From Termitomyces sp. T153 (taxonomy: Eukaryota; Basidiomycota; Agaricomycetes; Agaricales; Lyophyllaceae): a stretch of DNA of 64,000 bases. The stretch covers positions 372,001-436,000 of the forward strand of contig JACKQL020000041.1 in NCBI GenBank assembly GCA_018296165.2, read 5' to 3'. Position 1 is the stretch's first letter, and the number at the start of each line of letters is the position of its first letter. Made by a program: the position numbers and the translations under genes. Positions 1 to 11,458 of this stretch are shown one piece after another. The notes beneath the pieces were generated by a model. It made no database searches, was not told where the DNA came from, and worked only from the letters and a program-made list of their open reading frames with translations.

Positions 1-311
1 ATCAGACAGGCTCTGACTAGACTCGGCCGGCACAAAGAGTATAGAATCCAGAGGAACAGAAAGACTAGAGGGTGGTCGAAAAACCTCGTTCAGGTTGTGA
101 AGCATGAAAGTGGCACCTGATCCGCGCGCTTGTCGTGTCATGTGATACGGGTACTCGAAAATTGGAGCCGCTTGCTTGTTTCTAATTTCCACATTGACAA
201 CCACCATCCGTTCCTCACTATGTATATGAAGGCTTCCCATTTCAAAACTTTGATGGCGTTTCGGACAGTTCGTGCTTGTCGTTTTCTCTAAGGTGATTGA
301 TTGTTTTTCTC

Positions 312-333
312 ATGTGTGATCCAGTTCACACAT
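312..333. promoter_or_regulatory. Conserved 8-bp inverted repeat upstream of kinase copy 1
   Basis: Perfect arms ATGTGTGA and TCACACAT are separated by 6 bp, about 95 bp before the ATG at 427. The same arms occur at the matching place before the second copy (41483-41504), while the spacer differs (TCCAGT against CGCAGT). A transcription-factor site or a 5'-leader hairpin is possible; the sequence does not decide between them. Confidence 0.45.
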
Positions 334-426
334 ACCGCACCCGCTGTTGGTCACAACGGGTGGTTTCGGTAAGCTCTAAAATTCTTTTGACTCGTGAGCT
401 ATGAGGCCTTAACCGCTACAAGGACT

Positions 427-1506
427 ATGATTGATACTTATAAGCCTGGAAATCGGCTTACGCTCGTGCTTTCTGGAAGCAATCACAATCTAGTTGTGAG
501 GATCGTCAAGGCGTTCACTCCATTCACCAATTCTGTTGCCCTCCTTGTCGATGCGCAGACTGATAAGCACGAGACTCAACTCCCATCTCGTTTTTGTCTC
601 AAATTAACGGATCGCCGTATTTGCGACACATGGTCTTTCGACTTGGAAAAAGACTATCAGACGAATATTCAATCTCGCGTCAGCCAATCTGGGCCGTCCT
701 TCGAATTTGATGACTCAGAGGATTATTTACCATGGATGGACTTGTATAACACATGGAAGAGATGGGACGCTTCGTATCACAGAGAACACGAAGCATATAG
801 ACGTCTTCCAGAGGCACAGGCATCTGGACTCATTCCTCGTTTCTTCGGTACTGCAAAGATCGAGATGATGGATAGGGCTTCTCATCCATCCTTGAGTCAT
901 ATCAATGGACTACTCATTGAGCATATTCATGGACGTTCCATGGCATCGTTGAGGCCTGGCATCAGTGTCACGATTGAGGAGGCTGAGGTCATCTCTCAAC
1001 GCATTCTGGAACTTGGGCGGCGTCTTCGCCGCTATGGTGTTTGTCACAATGATGTTTATGTTGCCAATATCATTCTTCGAGCCGAGAATGACTTTCCGGT
1101 CTTGATTGACTGGGGAAATGCTTCGTTTGATGCTGTCGATCTCCCTTTGCAAGAAAGATGGAATCATATGGGTCTTTGGCAAGATTTTCATTCTGACATT
1201 CGTAGTGTGCTCAGAAGTGGAATATATTATGAAGGACCAAACAATGATGCAGTATGTCCTAGCATCCCAGCTGGTGGTGTATGGCATCGCCACAGAACTC
1301 CGGTATCCAACGAGGAACAGATCCACGCTGCACAAGAGCTGGGTTTTAATGCGGTGAACCGCCTTATCCAAAATTTGTCATCGAGAGAAGAATTGGAGAT
1401 GTTCTATGACGAGGAAACTGGTGTGGATGTCAAGCATGGATTGAGGTGGAGGGTGAAGAAGGGTATCAAGACAAGAGGGTTTGATGACCCATGCCCAGTG
1501 GTGTAG
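427..1506 (+). CDS. Fungal protein kinase-like (APH/choline-kinase fold) protein, copy 1
   Basis: Intronless gene of 359 codons from the first in-frame ATG at 427; the frame is open further upstream (from a GTG at 394) but without an ATG. Kinase-fold landmarks, numbered from that ATG, are a beta-3 lysine in RFCLKL (about K48), a candidate alpha-C glutamate in HREHEAY (about E111), a hinge-like GLLIEHIHG, a catalytic loop HNDVYVAN (about H196 and D198), and VLIDWG supplying the metal-binding aspartate (about D217). This resembles the fungal phosphotransferase/kinase-like families rather than classical Ser/Thr kinases; the substrate is unknown. All core residues are present, though the loop reads VYVAN where copy 2 has VHVGN. 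An AATAAA follows at 1512. CG-rich codons contrast with the CG-depleted repeats beyond it. Confidence 0.8.
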   Translation: MIDTYKPGNRLTLVLSGSNHNLVVRIVKAFTPFTNSVALLVDAQTDKHETQLPSRFCLKLTDRRICDTWSFDLEKDYQTNIQSRVSQSGPSFEFDDSEDYLPWMDLYNTWKRWDASYHREHEAYRRLPEAQASGLIPRFFGTAKIEMMDRASHPSLSHINGLLIEHIHGRSMASLRPGISVTIEEAEVISQRILELGRRLRRYGVCHNDVYVANIILRAENDFPVLIDWGNASFDAVDLPLQERWNHMGLWQDFHSDIRSVLRSGIYYEGPNNDAVCPSIPAGGVWHRHRTPVSNEEQIHAAQELGFNAVNRLIQNLSSREELEMFYDEETGVDVKHGLRWRVKKGIKTRGFDDPCPVV

Positions 1507-1511
1507 ATTGC

Positions 1512-1517
1512 AATAAA
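1512..1517 (+). promoter_or_regulatory. AATAAA polyadenylation-like signal
   Basis: It lies 6 bp after the stop codon of the kinase-like gene and is kept in copy 2 (42687-42692). Fungal signals are loose, so this is supportive only. Confidence 0.35.
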
Positions 1518-1834
1518 CTTTCTAATTATGACCACATGACACATCAGTTTGATGCACAATGTATGATGTCTGTTGCATAGGATGTTGACAAATAATAGCA
1601 AGGATGATTATTTGGGGTCACATACTCAAATCATGCAAACTTGATACTTGAGAGATGCAAATCATCTCCACTACTGTTCTCAGTGCTTTCTTTTGCTTAC
1701 TAACTCAAATACATTGTTACAGTAACATATGGAATGTCAATGCCATGAATAACTTCAGGTTTTGTGATATTCTGAAGATTATCAAACTTGTGAACATTGT
1801 ACCCATGTATCCTTCCATGAGCACCTGCACTATC

Positions 1835-2945
1835 CACTCCTGACAACAACTGAGATGTTGTTACAGCTTGGTCTCCTACCATCACACAATAGTACCTTCA
1901 CCCTACTCACTTGCATGACAAATTTGATTAGAGCTAAAAGAATTTATGGGAAAGGACAATGCTGAATTTCTTTAAGAGGAGGATTACAGCTTGAGCTTCT
2001 ATGGAATGGGATAATATTGCAATGTTCTAGCCTGAGTGTATCAAATTATATTCACTGCATGTTGTAGTAAATTTGAAGTTAAGTATTGTATTCCCACTAC
2101 TCTGTAGGGGGTTTTTAGAGGACCTAAGCACTTTTTCACTGATAACTGTGTACTTAGGGTTGGTCATGTGAACCACATTCTTGTATTTCACATATTTTGG
2201 ATTGGTCTCACTTATTTCACATACAAAATTTCTTGCTTGTTTCATGTACATAGTTTTGTTTTGGGCTCCTCATTTGTGTCCGTTCAGTATATAATGGCAT
2301 TGTATTCTTGTCTTACCTTACTTTTGTGTGTTGATAAGACCCAATTCTTGCTGAGTACTAATTTCCTTGATTTCCTATATTTTTGGCAATTTCCAGATGT
2401 ACTGGTTTCTATGCAATTGTGATGGTCACATGACTTTGTCACATGTGGTCTAGACTCTCAGCCCATTGGATGACTTTCCCTTCATAACAACAAGCAACCT
2501 CTAGCAAACTCTTAGTGAATTCATCAATCATATTCCTCTTATTGGTATTATTGGCACAGTTTTCTTGTTACTTCATTTAGTTTGATTTACTTACTACGTG
2601 ACCAGAATAGTCACATGACATTATGCATGTGCTTTGACAGGGTGATGCATGTGCTCCAGTTGCATTATATGCATGGTTGACAGATTGATGCACATGCTCT
2701 GGTCATGTGATACACAAAAGGGCAACATTGTCTGAATTATGAACAGAGAACCAGTGAAATTTGAGGGCTGAGACTAGGGTCAATAGATAGGGAAAGAGAA
2801 GGGGAAGAAAGGAAAATTATAAGGAGAGGAACTCAAGAAGAAATGGAGGGGAGAAAGAGAGAACAAGTGGGGAGTCCCCTGATAGCTCCTAGTCCTCTCC
2901 TACCTATACATTCTGAGTATGAATCAGCTGTGTTGGACAATAATG

Positions 2946-3010
<65 letters not shown>

Positions 3011-3348
3011 AACAACAACAACAATAACAACAACAACAACAACAACAATGACAACAACAATCATTCCAACAATGAGGAACACTAGCAAAGCAAGATTCTG
3101 CTGTCAATGAGGCTAGGGAAGTACCTCATGATGGCACCTCTGTGTGCAGGGGCATGGCTCCATCCCCCTTGTCAATCCTGTCAAAAGGAAAGGGGAAGGA
3201 AGAAGGAGCAATGATGATGTCTGTTGCTGCATAGCTGCCATGCAGAGGACAACAACTATCAGTTTTGCAAGTAGAGTACAAACAGACTATAAAAATGAGG
3301 GTTGCAAGCTGTGCTAGGTCCTAGAAAGCCTGCTAGATATAAGTTGTG
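1835..3348. other. CG-depleted, AT-rich spacer without a recognisable gene
   Basis: No open frame here resembles a known protein. Several short CATG/CACATG-rich stretches occur around 2590-2710, and a purine-rich run precedes the AAC microsatellite. CG dinucleotides are almost absent, so this is probably old decayed repeat material. Confidence 0.5.
2946..3060. repeat. (AAC)n microsatellite
   Basis: About 115 bp of near-perfect AAC trinucleotide repeat, interrupted by a few AAT and GAC variants. The long poly-Asn, poly-Thr and poly-Leu frames it creates on both strands are artefacts of the repeat. Confidence 0.95.
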
Positions 3349-3851
3349 TGTCACAACCCATCTCCAAACCCCCAGCCCTCTCTCTGAACAACTCCAGAGA
3401 ACCTGCCAACACTCCCTTGACCCACCCTGATCCTTGTCCACTTCTAGCATTTGCTCCAGCAAACTCCAATGCTTCTCTAGCAAACCCCAGCACCTCCTCC
3501 AACAGGCCCCATCACTCTCCTGCCCTCCACTGAGCCCCTGGGTGCTTTCAACACTTCCCTTGGCCCCAATATAGATTATGCATCATGAACTCACACCAGT
3601 GTGTTATTATAGCCTGTCCATCAAATCAGGATGCCCCCAACATGCACTGTGCATCACATACCTGCATTGATGTATCACCACACCCCACTGGAGTTCTTTG
3701 GAATTATTCAGATCACTCCTCAGACTTCTTCTCATAAGTATATCACATCCAGGACTTGCTGGAACACCAGATTATACATGTAGTATGTTGTGTCCACCTA
3801 GTAATGACTCACCCAGTAGATTTGAGCCCCTGTGGTCAGCAGAACCTAGTG
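3349..3851 (+). repeat. 5' LTR of E1, internally deleted
   Basis: It starts TGTCACAACCC and ends at a decayed equivalent of CCTGACA. The related LTRs at 34344, 43015, 48712 and 58157 are 1.07-1.2 kb; this one is about 500 bp because the middle, including the TATA box and start site, is missing. The CG of the TGTCACGACC start has become CA. Confidence 0.75.
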
Positions 3852-4833
3852 TGATATCAACTCTCCCTTGCCACATATAATCCTGCATACTCTCCCACTG
3901 ACTACCTAACCAATGTTTATGGTAGGCTGGTACACAAAACTTACTACTCCAATTCTATCTAGCCCTGCTCATGGATTGCTATGCTGTGCCTGCTCCCTGC
4001 TACTGGGTTTCAGGTCAGAACTAAGCACTCTATGCCCCATCTGTCAGTTAGGAAATCCCCCCAGACTGTTGATGCTCTTGGTTGTACCCTGCTGAAGAGA
4101 CCTACTCCCACATGCATCCTGGAGAACTGCCTGGAACACCAATGGTGATCTGGGCACTTCTAGTCCTGGCCAACTCAGCATTTCTTCTCCTGGCACTACC
4201 CTGTCCCCACTGCAGCCCCAGTCCCCCCAGAGCAACCTAACAACTATTCCCTCCCTCAACTCTAACCCCCTACTCAGACCCCATCCTTTCCCAGACAGCA
4301 ACAGGTCAAAGCCTATGTCCAACAGCATGATGAAGTTCTCCACTTGCTCCATATCTCCTTTGCAGAGTTTGCCAAACACACTCATGCCCTCCTCATCAGC
4401 CTCAGATATCACAACATCTCCAGGACTCCAGAGATGTGGGTGGATCATCTTCTTGACTTTTATGAGTGCTACTAACTGGGTACCCTCCCTGAAAACACCA
4501 AAAAGACTCTGGATATAAATCCTAACCTCTGAAACAAACTCTGCACATTGGTTGAAGAAATCCTGACCAGCCCAAACCCCTAACAATTTGAGGACCCATT
4601 GGACCTAGCTCATTCCTTCTATGTGCAACAAGAGAAACCAACTGGAGCATGGATCAAAGCTCCAGCCCCCATTCTCCTCTAGTAGGAAGACCTCAACACC
4701 ACCTCCAACATTTTGAGGTCCCTCAACTCTGCAGGGGGGCTCTTCAACCAAGCCACTGCCCACACCATGGATCTCTTGGTATGTCCCAGGGCATACTCTG
4801 TTCCCAGTGCCTTCTGCACCTGGGACCAACCTA

Positions 4834-4985
4834 TCAGGATCCCTTGATCCTAGGGAGGCTCCTACAAAGCAAAAGAACTACCTGGGCAGACTTGATAGCC
4901 AACAAGTATGTGGTTGAGTGTCAGGATCCCTTGACCCTAGAAGGGCTCCTATAGAGCAAAAGAACCACCTGGGCAGACTTGACAG
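4834..4985. repeat. Tandem duplication at the left end of insertion L
   Basis: Two imperfect copies of about 80-85 bp, both starting TCAGGATCCCTTGA and both containing CACCTGGGCAGACTTGA or a one-base variant. The phrase CAACAAGTATGTGGTTGAG, between the copies, recurs near 5530. Confidence 0.75.
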
Positions 4986-5708
4986 CCACCCTGGACCATC
5001 TCACCCCAGCCTAGCTTAGTTTGTGAGGACTGGTACTCTATCTAGCTGGCCTCTAGACTGCCTGGCCCCTTCTTACTCCCTCACCATCTCAGCTCCCAGG
5101 CAGGTATATTGTTCTTGGCAAATGATGCATTATTGTTGATCATTGGTCCTTCTGCTACCAGGCCTAATTAGTCAGTATTTTGTAGTCATCAGCCTCTGCT
5201 TTGTCATTAGATTGTATTCAGCAGCTTCCAACATAGTCATAGGTACTTAGTCATCTGAGTAGCCTTGTATTATATAGGCAGACCTGGGGATAGACTATCC
5301 CCAGTCTGGACAATAGCATTGCTTCCAGGTTTATTCACTAGCATAACTGTGAGCTTGGCCAGTACTGCCCCTTGCCTTGCTCTGCCCTCAGTCTCTGCCT
5401 CTTGCATTAGTCACCCACCCATGCCTCTTGTGTTCTCTGACTAGCTTGCTTCCTGCTTGCCTCTTGACCATTTGGTTAGGATGTGAGTGGTGGGCTTGGC
5501 TTGGACTATCCATGGCCAATGTTCCCTTACAACAAGTATGTGGTTGAGTTGAGAAATAAAAGAACTGAAAAGGATGAACCTGGAGACTGATAGATTGAAG
5601 AAAAAGAGACAGGAGAATGAACACAAGTAAAAAGCAGACACAATAGGTAATCTCAAGACTGGAGTATAGCTACAGACTAGGGGACCTTATATAACTGTAG
5701 GACACTAC

Positions 5709-5975
5709 CAAAATAGGAAGCTGGAAGTGATCTAAGTCAGGTGGGAGTGATCTAAGTCAAGTGAAAGTGATCTAAATCAGGTGGAAGTAATCTGAGTCAG
5801 GTGGAAGTGATCTAAGTCATAGCAAAAAGTGATCTAAGTCATGAAAAAGTGATCTGGAACAAGAACAAGGAAAGCAATCCTGGAAGTGATCTGGAACAGA
5901 TGGAAGTGATCTGAGACAGGTGTAAGTGATCTGGAACCTGTGTAAGTGATCTGGGCCTGTGGGAATGATCTAGAA
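5709..5975. repeat. Minisatellite, about 20-bp unit, 12 copies
   Basis: The unit is close to GTGGAAGTGATCTAAGTCAG. The core AAGTGATCT is repeated about twelve times with drift, the later copies reading GATCTGGAAC instead of GATCTAAGTC. It is interrupted once around 5865-5878. It lies wholly inside insertion L. Confidence 0.85.
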
Positions 5976-6293
5976 CAGGAAAAGTAGTCCTAGAAGTGGC
6001 TAAAACCTGGATAAGGCTAAATCAGGACTGGGTGCTGAGATCTGGGGATGTGGCTGAGATCCAGAGAGGGACTATGTAGAATCTAAGGTTGGATAATGGT
6101 GAAGGAAAGGGGGAAATGGTATAGGTCCTGACACAACCCACCAAACCCAAACCATGCCCCCAGAGACCAGTCCAACTCATTCCTGCTAACAACAATCTTG
6201 CCTTTAACCACACCTTCTCCTACATTGACAAGCTGGAAACTCTAGCAGGGAACCTGCCCCTCATTATGGAGCCCCAAGGATCCTTCAGGACAG

Positions 6294-7456
6294 TAATAAG
6301 ACCCATTTGTTGCTAAGCATCAATTTTGGCAATCTTGGACTGAGCGGCAGCTGACTATTTTGACATGACATAAGTCATGACATTTAGCATGTGAGGCCTA
6401 GCCCCAAGGTCTAGAATGACATAGCCTTTGCATGAGATTTTAGCAACCACAAGACTTGCTAATCATGAGAAACATCACAAGGAGTCTGGACTTTGGGTCT
6501 AGAATGAGGCTGAGACCTTTTGTAGTGACAATCACTAGTGACTCCTTGCTAACAACCTGGCTTTCTCCTACCATGTATGGACATATTGCCAGTTGGGTGA
6601 CTTTTGACTTATCATTTCTCTTGTCGAGCTTACAAACATACTGGAATGGCATCTACACTTTGGGTATTGACATTGGACTCCCCCTTTTTGAGTTTTATTG
6701 CAATTAGGCAATGCATAGACTTTGCTTAATTTTGTCACTTGGTTACAGATTGACACTTCATATGTATCATAAACACTTTGGCAGACACCATTGCTAGTGG
6801 TGACTATTTGTTTATTTTTCCCATACTATACCCTCAAACAGTATAAATACTGGTTTTACATAACCATCCAAACAAGGAAGAACAGAGAACCTCATCCTCA
6901 TTGACTACTGCTTCTATTAAATCCCTAAATCTCTAAGCTTACCAGCTTGAGATTTCATTTTGCCTTCCTCATTCACTCTATATCTCACCCTTCATCAACA
7001 ACAACTTAGCAACAAGTCTTGCCAACTCTGATTTTGAATTTGCATGGTACCAGCTATGGGTGCTCTTAGTATTATTTTGACTCAGCAACATTAGCAACTA
7101 TGGTTAGCAATTAATTTGCATTCATCCTCTGTTCAGTTTCCTTGTTACCACTCCTCCATTCCTTTCTCTACCCCACTCCTCTTCCATTGTTAAAGTTTGC
7201 TTTGCCTTAGTGACATATTTGTCTTCACCTGTTTTATCACACTAACAACTCTCCATTGCTGTCTAGCAACTTAGGTTAGCACTAGCAATCCTTTCTGATT
7301 CACACTTCACACTCCCATTTGCTCTCATTCTCTGGGATGGTTACTGACTTGCCCTCAACTATCAACCTCCTACTGCCAGCTATCCTATCTAGTGACTAGT
7401 GTTAGGTTCTCTTTTTAGGTTTCCTGCATGGCACTAGGCAGCATAGGAGCACATCA
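6294..7456 (+). mobile_element. Solo LTR (D family) in E1 gag
   Basis: This is the same family, in opposite orientation, as the LTR at 61389-62538, whose ends are TGATGAGCCCC and GAGCACATCA. Here the first TG has become TA. Flanks read GACAG on the left and AACAG (or ACAGG, depending on where the end is placed) on the right, a near match to the GACAG expected from uninterrupted E2 gag; a CG to CA change could explain the difference. A TATA-like TATAAATAC lies near 6843. Confidence 0.75.
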
Positions 7457-9069
7457 ACAGGCTCCCCCATGTTGACCTCTATGCCTTCCATGGTAATGCC
7501 CCTTTGAATGCTCCTCTGCTTTGCCAAAATGTCCCAGCCTCTCTGTATCAACCTATAGGCCCCAGAGCACTCAGATTACCTTTTCTTACTAAGTAACCTC
7601 AACTCCTCCAATCTCCCTATCAAAATGACCTCTAACACTAACAATAACTTTGGACTGCTGACCTCTGAAGGACTCCTTCCTTTCTGCTGGGCCCTGAGGC
7701 CCCCCAGGCAACACTGGCCCACCCCTGAGTGACAGACCTCCTAATGGCAGACCTCTAGGCAGATGGGGCCTGGCTATGGACACCTTCTTCCCTCAGCATA
7801 GAGGCAAGAATAACTACTATTACTACTCCCATGCCAGACCCTTGCTCTGAAACTAGAACACCCAGGAGGACACTCATGACACATTCCTAGGAAGGCAAGC
7901 TCAACATACAGAAACTGAAACTCTTCACTGACCACAACCCTTGGAAGTGGACAATTTTCCTAACACAATGTCTGACCATGTTCCAAGCTAAGCCCATTAC
8001 CTTCCAACTTGAGAGCTCACAAGTGGCCTTTGCCACCTCATATCTAAAGAGCATTGCCTTTGATTACTATATGGTGCTGTTCTGGTTCAACCCCAACAAC
8101 TCTGTGCTCTCAAACTGGCTTGCTTTCACTCAGGAATCCTTTAGTAAGTTTGGAGTATTTGATACTTAGCAGAAGCAGAAGAAATCTCTTCAACTTCTGG
8201 ATGCACAACAACAAATGATTCACAATCTTCATTGTCTGGTTTGAATGAGAAGCCTACAAAACAGGCTGAAACTACAATGTCCTCTGATTTGCCCTCTGCT
8301 CTACACTCCTCCAGAAAATTAAGGGCATCCTCCACCTTGCACCCAAACAACCCATGCACAATGGTTACAAGGTGCTTGTTACACAGATTGACCAACATTA
8401 TTGGGAAGACTGAAGAAGAACACAGCCCCCCAAACCACCTAGAACCTCTGTAGAAACTCCAACTGGCAGGCCAGAGCAACCAGTAGCAACTGGCCCTCTG
8501 TTTCCACAGCTCCTGCCAATCTCACACTCCACTTCTCCCCAGAACAAGGACTGGCCAGTACTAATTGACTCTTAGAAGCCTGCCCTTCTGCTCAACTCAA
8601 TGCTGCTGACCTCTGCAAGACTTCAGAGCCTCTAAACACCAACCCCAACAATTCCCAGGACTACAACAACACCCCAAACCCTACACAAGACCAAGATGCT
8701 TGACACACAAATCCAATCTGGAACATATCCTGGATTGACATACCAGAAGAAGTGCAGGAGAAACAATGGAAGGAGGACATGTGCATCTTATGCAGTGAGC
8801 AGGGACATTTCATTAGTAGTTGCCCTAAATGCCAAGTTATTGAATGCACTGTATGGACCATTGATGGAAAAGATTGCAACTGCTAGTTCACAGAAAATGA
8901 GTTAGTAGTTTAGATCCTGAAGATGCATTAAATTGCAAATCAGACACCAACACCTTTTCTGCCCCAGCCACATCCCTCAGCACAATGGTTCTCTCTCCAG
9001 ACACTCTCTCAGCACATCTCCTCTCCCATTCCTCTCACACCCTCCTCCTCTACACTACTCTCTTTTTCT

Positions 9070-9880
9070 TTGCCAACTCTATTCACACCCTGGTCAATAG
9101 TAGTGCAACCAACAACTTCATCAACAAATCCCTGGTAGCACTTGCTCTACAATCCCTCTGGCACCTCCCCACTCCCATCCTCATAAACCTCTTTGATGGC
9201 AATCCTACTTCCACCAGAGACATCACTCACTGTGTGGAAATGTCTATCACTTTTGCAAATAGATAACAACAGGACTTCTAGCTGTTGGTCACAAAGTTGC
9301 ATGCTTCTGCCCCCCTTGTTCAGATTTCCCTGGCTCCACATGACCAACTCCTGCATTGACTGGCCCAGCCTCACCCTCTGCCTTGACTGTTTTAGCTTGC
9401 CCAACTCCAGGCCTGTCCCTTTCAATGTCATTTCAATGTCATGCTCCACCCCAAGGGCTGGAAGACACTGCTGATGTTTCTCAAACCCCTCCAACAGCTC
9501 TGTTCAAAGTCTGCATGTTTGTTCATGAGCAATGTTTGACTGGGCAACTCCCCTACAGTCCTCCCCATCTTCATTGACAGCAGAGCCTCCAACATATTCA
9601 TCAGCAACCAGTTTGACCTTCGATACAAAACCCTTGACAAGCTAATAGAACTCCAGCTCTTCAAAGGAAGCCCCACTTCCACCAGAATCACAAGTTTCAT
9701 ATGGGTTCCCTTACACTTGACTATAGCTTAAGATTTCTAGTTCACCTTCTTGTTATACAGCTTCCAGAGATAACCCCAATTGTGCCTGGACTACTGTAGT
9801 TACAAGACATTAACCCCAACATTGACTGAAGGAATCTCATCATGCAGTTTCTAAGCCCCAAAGCAAGTGTGGCAGTTACC
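9070..9880 (+). pseudogene. Two tandem retropepsin-like domains of E1
   Basis: Domain 1 (about 9085-9400) has LVNSSATNNFINKS at the active-site position, where D is replaced by N and G by S, followed by a FDGNPT segment. Domain 2 (about 9565-9870) has IFIDSRASNIF, with the glycine of DSGA changed to R, a similar FKGSPTST segment and a closing INPNID segment. Each therefore looks like a retroviral-type aspartic protease unit with a C-terminal hydrophobic turn. They follow the gag zinc knuckle, which is the usual place for a protease. Frames are broken repeatedly. Tandem proteases are unusual; the alternative is one protease plus a duplicated degenerate copy. Confidence 0.6.
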
Positions 9881-11278
9881 ATCCCCCTCTGCTTCCAGCC
9901 CTCCTTGGACTCTGACAGCCCTGACTCTAGCCTGAGCAACTCCAGAGCCACCCTCACCCCCACTAAAGATACACTGCTCTGCCCCAAGGCCACCTCATTG
10001 GCCAACCACTCCTTCTACCTCTTTCCAGATTCTGACTGATACCCAGCCCCTAATGCTCCCTGACACTCCTCTGCTCCTCCCATAGACTGTGCCTCCAGCT
10101 GCACTAAGTGCTCTTGTAGCCCTTGGACCTCTAGGGCCTGCTTAGTGGCTGCTCTGGTGGCAGCATTCTGATCCTGCTGCACCACCTCCCTTTTCCTCCA
10201 TGCCACATCCCAATCCTCTTCCACCCTCCAGAGTTCCTCTCATGCTGCCAGCTGCACTGCTAACTCCTCCACTCGCCAGCACCAGGACAAATTGGCAATT
10301 GGTGGTGCTGGGCTAGAGATACCCACAGGCTGCCCCACTAATGCCTCTGACCTAGGGAAATACATGTGAGTACTGGGGGGCCAGCCAAGGCCACCTCACT
10401 CTAGGGCCTCTTGCTAGGCCTAGCCTCTGAGGATGAAGACACCCTCTGCTTATGTTTCTCCCATGTGGTTGGAATCACCTTCTTGCACCCACACTGCAGC
10501 AGCCCTACTCTTTCTAGAGACTGTCCTCCACTCCCCCCATCTCCTAGTCTAGGCTGGCCCCACTACAGCAACTCCTCTCCCCAATGCAACACCTTGCTCC
10601 TCTGCCCCTTGCCTGTTTGCCCTACCACCCAGGCCAAGTTTCAATCCTGTTTCATGGCTATACAAGCCACACACCAATCCCACAAAACTGAACACTTCTT
10701 GTGCCTTGTATGGCATGGGAGGCAGGAAGACAAGTCCCAGTGGGACTCTAGCACTGGATCCTCAAATTCACAATGCTCTTTGCACTGAGCACAGGGAGCA
10801 CACTAAAAATGATTGATCAGTTGGAGTACAAGCAAGGCATTTCCCACAACTTACTAGGACTTCTGCCAGGCACCACTCTAGACCCATGCCCACCCAACTG
10901 CTTCTGCAAACTCCTCTAGTGTCACCTCTACCTGTGGTATCTACTGGCCCTCCAGGACAATCTGCACTGCCTCTAGTCCAAAGCTTAGCCTAGAGGAACA
11001 GGCTAGCAGTCCATGCTAGCTGAGGGGGCTGTCCTGACATCCTAGCCTGAGAAGAGCCTCCAGAGGAGCTTGCCACTGCCAGAGACACCCCTGTCAAACT
11101 TGATCAGCACAACACAGAACACAGAACTTCCACACTCATGACAATGGAACATCAGGTTCACCCCTCTCCTATTCCAATCAAACTCCTCCCAATGGCCTTT
11201 GTACTCAGCTCAAACATCCACATGATTCTTGCTGGAGGGGGGAGGGGTCAGGAACAATGAAGGTTCAGAGGAAGACAT
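9880..11278 (-). pseudogene. Antisense cargo gene of E1: Cys cluster plus coiled coil
   Basis: The gene runs opposite to the E1 LTRs. It starts at ATG 11278 (MSSSEPS; the homologue in element B starts MSSPSIP). An intron ending near 10805 precedes a Cys-rich exon: CAPCAQCKEHC, then SSCLPCHTRHKKCS, giving a C-x2-C-x6-C half-site like that of fungal Zn2Cys6 domains. Further on come a SEARPSKRP motif, the charged helix LEVQGLQEHLVQLEAQ (about 10080-10135) and WLANEV, all matched in the cargo genes of A and B. Several stops make it a pseudogene. Function unknown; DNA binding and oligomerisation are inferred from the Cys cluster and heptad-like sequence. Confidence 0.6.
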
Positions 11279-11458
11279 GGAGGGTAGCTGTAAAGCACTG
11301 AGATATGTCCTGATCCCTTTTATTTTCCTAAGAGGAGTTTCCTAACAGGTGACAATTCTGCTTCAACTTTGTTTCCCACACCTCTACTGCTCACTGCTTG
11401 GTGATGGATGACACTCTGACTTTGATTTCCACACTGCTGCCAATCACCAACCATGTAA

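Larger units (their letters stand above)
1..1834 (+). repeat. Segmental duplication, copy 1 (kinase locus)
   Basis: This stretch pairs with 41170-43014 at an almost constant offset of about 41.17 kb. The similarity covers the 5' flank, the kinase-like gene and about 330 bp of 3' flank. The copy begins at or before the left window edge. In the other copy the match stops exactly where an LTR element was inserted. The gene and 5' flank keep CG dinucleotides, but the 3' flank from about 1507 has essentially none, in both copies, so that decay predates the duplication. Confidence 0.9.
4832..6133. mobile_element. Solo LTR-like insertion L in E1 gag, target duplication CAACC
   Basis: Both flanks carry CAACC (4827-4831 and 6134-6138). 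The insert runs from TATCAGGATCCC (decayed TGTCAGGA) to TCCTGACA, forming a short terminal inverted repeat. E2 gag reads straight across this point, confirming an insertion of 1.3 kb. No protein-coding content is seen. It contains a tandem duplication at its left end and a 12-unit minisatellite. The family is not represented elsewhere in the window. Confidence 0.8.
3860..8900 (+). pseudogene. gag: Ty3/gypsy-type gag of E1, in three pieces
   Basis: The pieces are about 3860-4826, 6139-6293 and 7457-8900, separated by two solo LTR insertions. Alignment with the gag of E2 (44113-47190) proves their continuity. The capsid core near 8030-8160 shows the motif SVLSNWLAFTQESFSKFG, typical of fungal gypsy gag. 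A CCHC zinc knuckle (MCILCSEQGHFISSC) lies near 8780-8825, for binding element RNA. Stops and frameshifts are scattered through all pieces, so no functional product is expected. Confidence 0.75.

Noticed and set aside
394..426. GTG start for the kinase-like gene
   Set aside because: Eukaryotic initiation needs ATG in most cases; the first in-frame ATG (427; 41599 in copy 2) leaves all kinase landmarks. An upstream intron was considered because of GTAAG at 370, but copy 2 lacks that donor.
910..1371. Open frames of 153 and 83 codons overlapping the kinase
   Set aside because: They lie in other frames of a gene with clear conserved motifs and are not kept at equal length in copy 2.
2833..3110. 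Long Asn-, Thr-, Leu- and Cys-rich open frames on both strands
   Set aside because: All are translations of the AAC microsatellite and carry no independent coding signal.
3349..11458. E1 as a virus-derived host gene cluster
   Set aside because: LTRs, polypurine tract and gag order show it to be a retrotransposon; no envelope-like gene is present.
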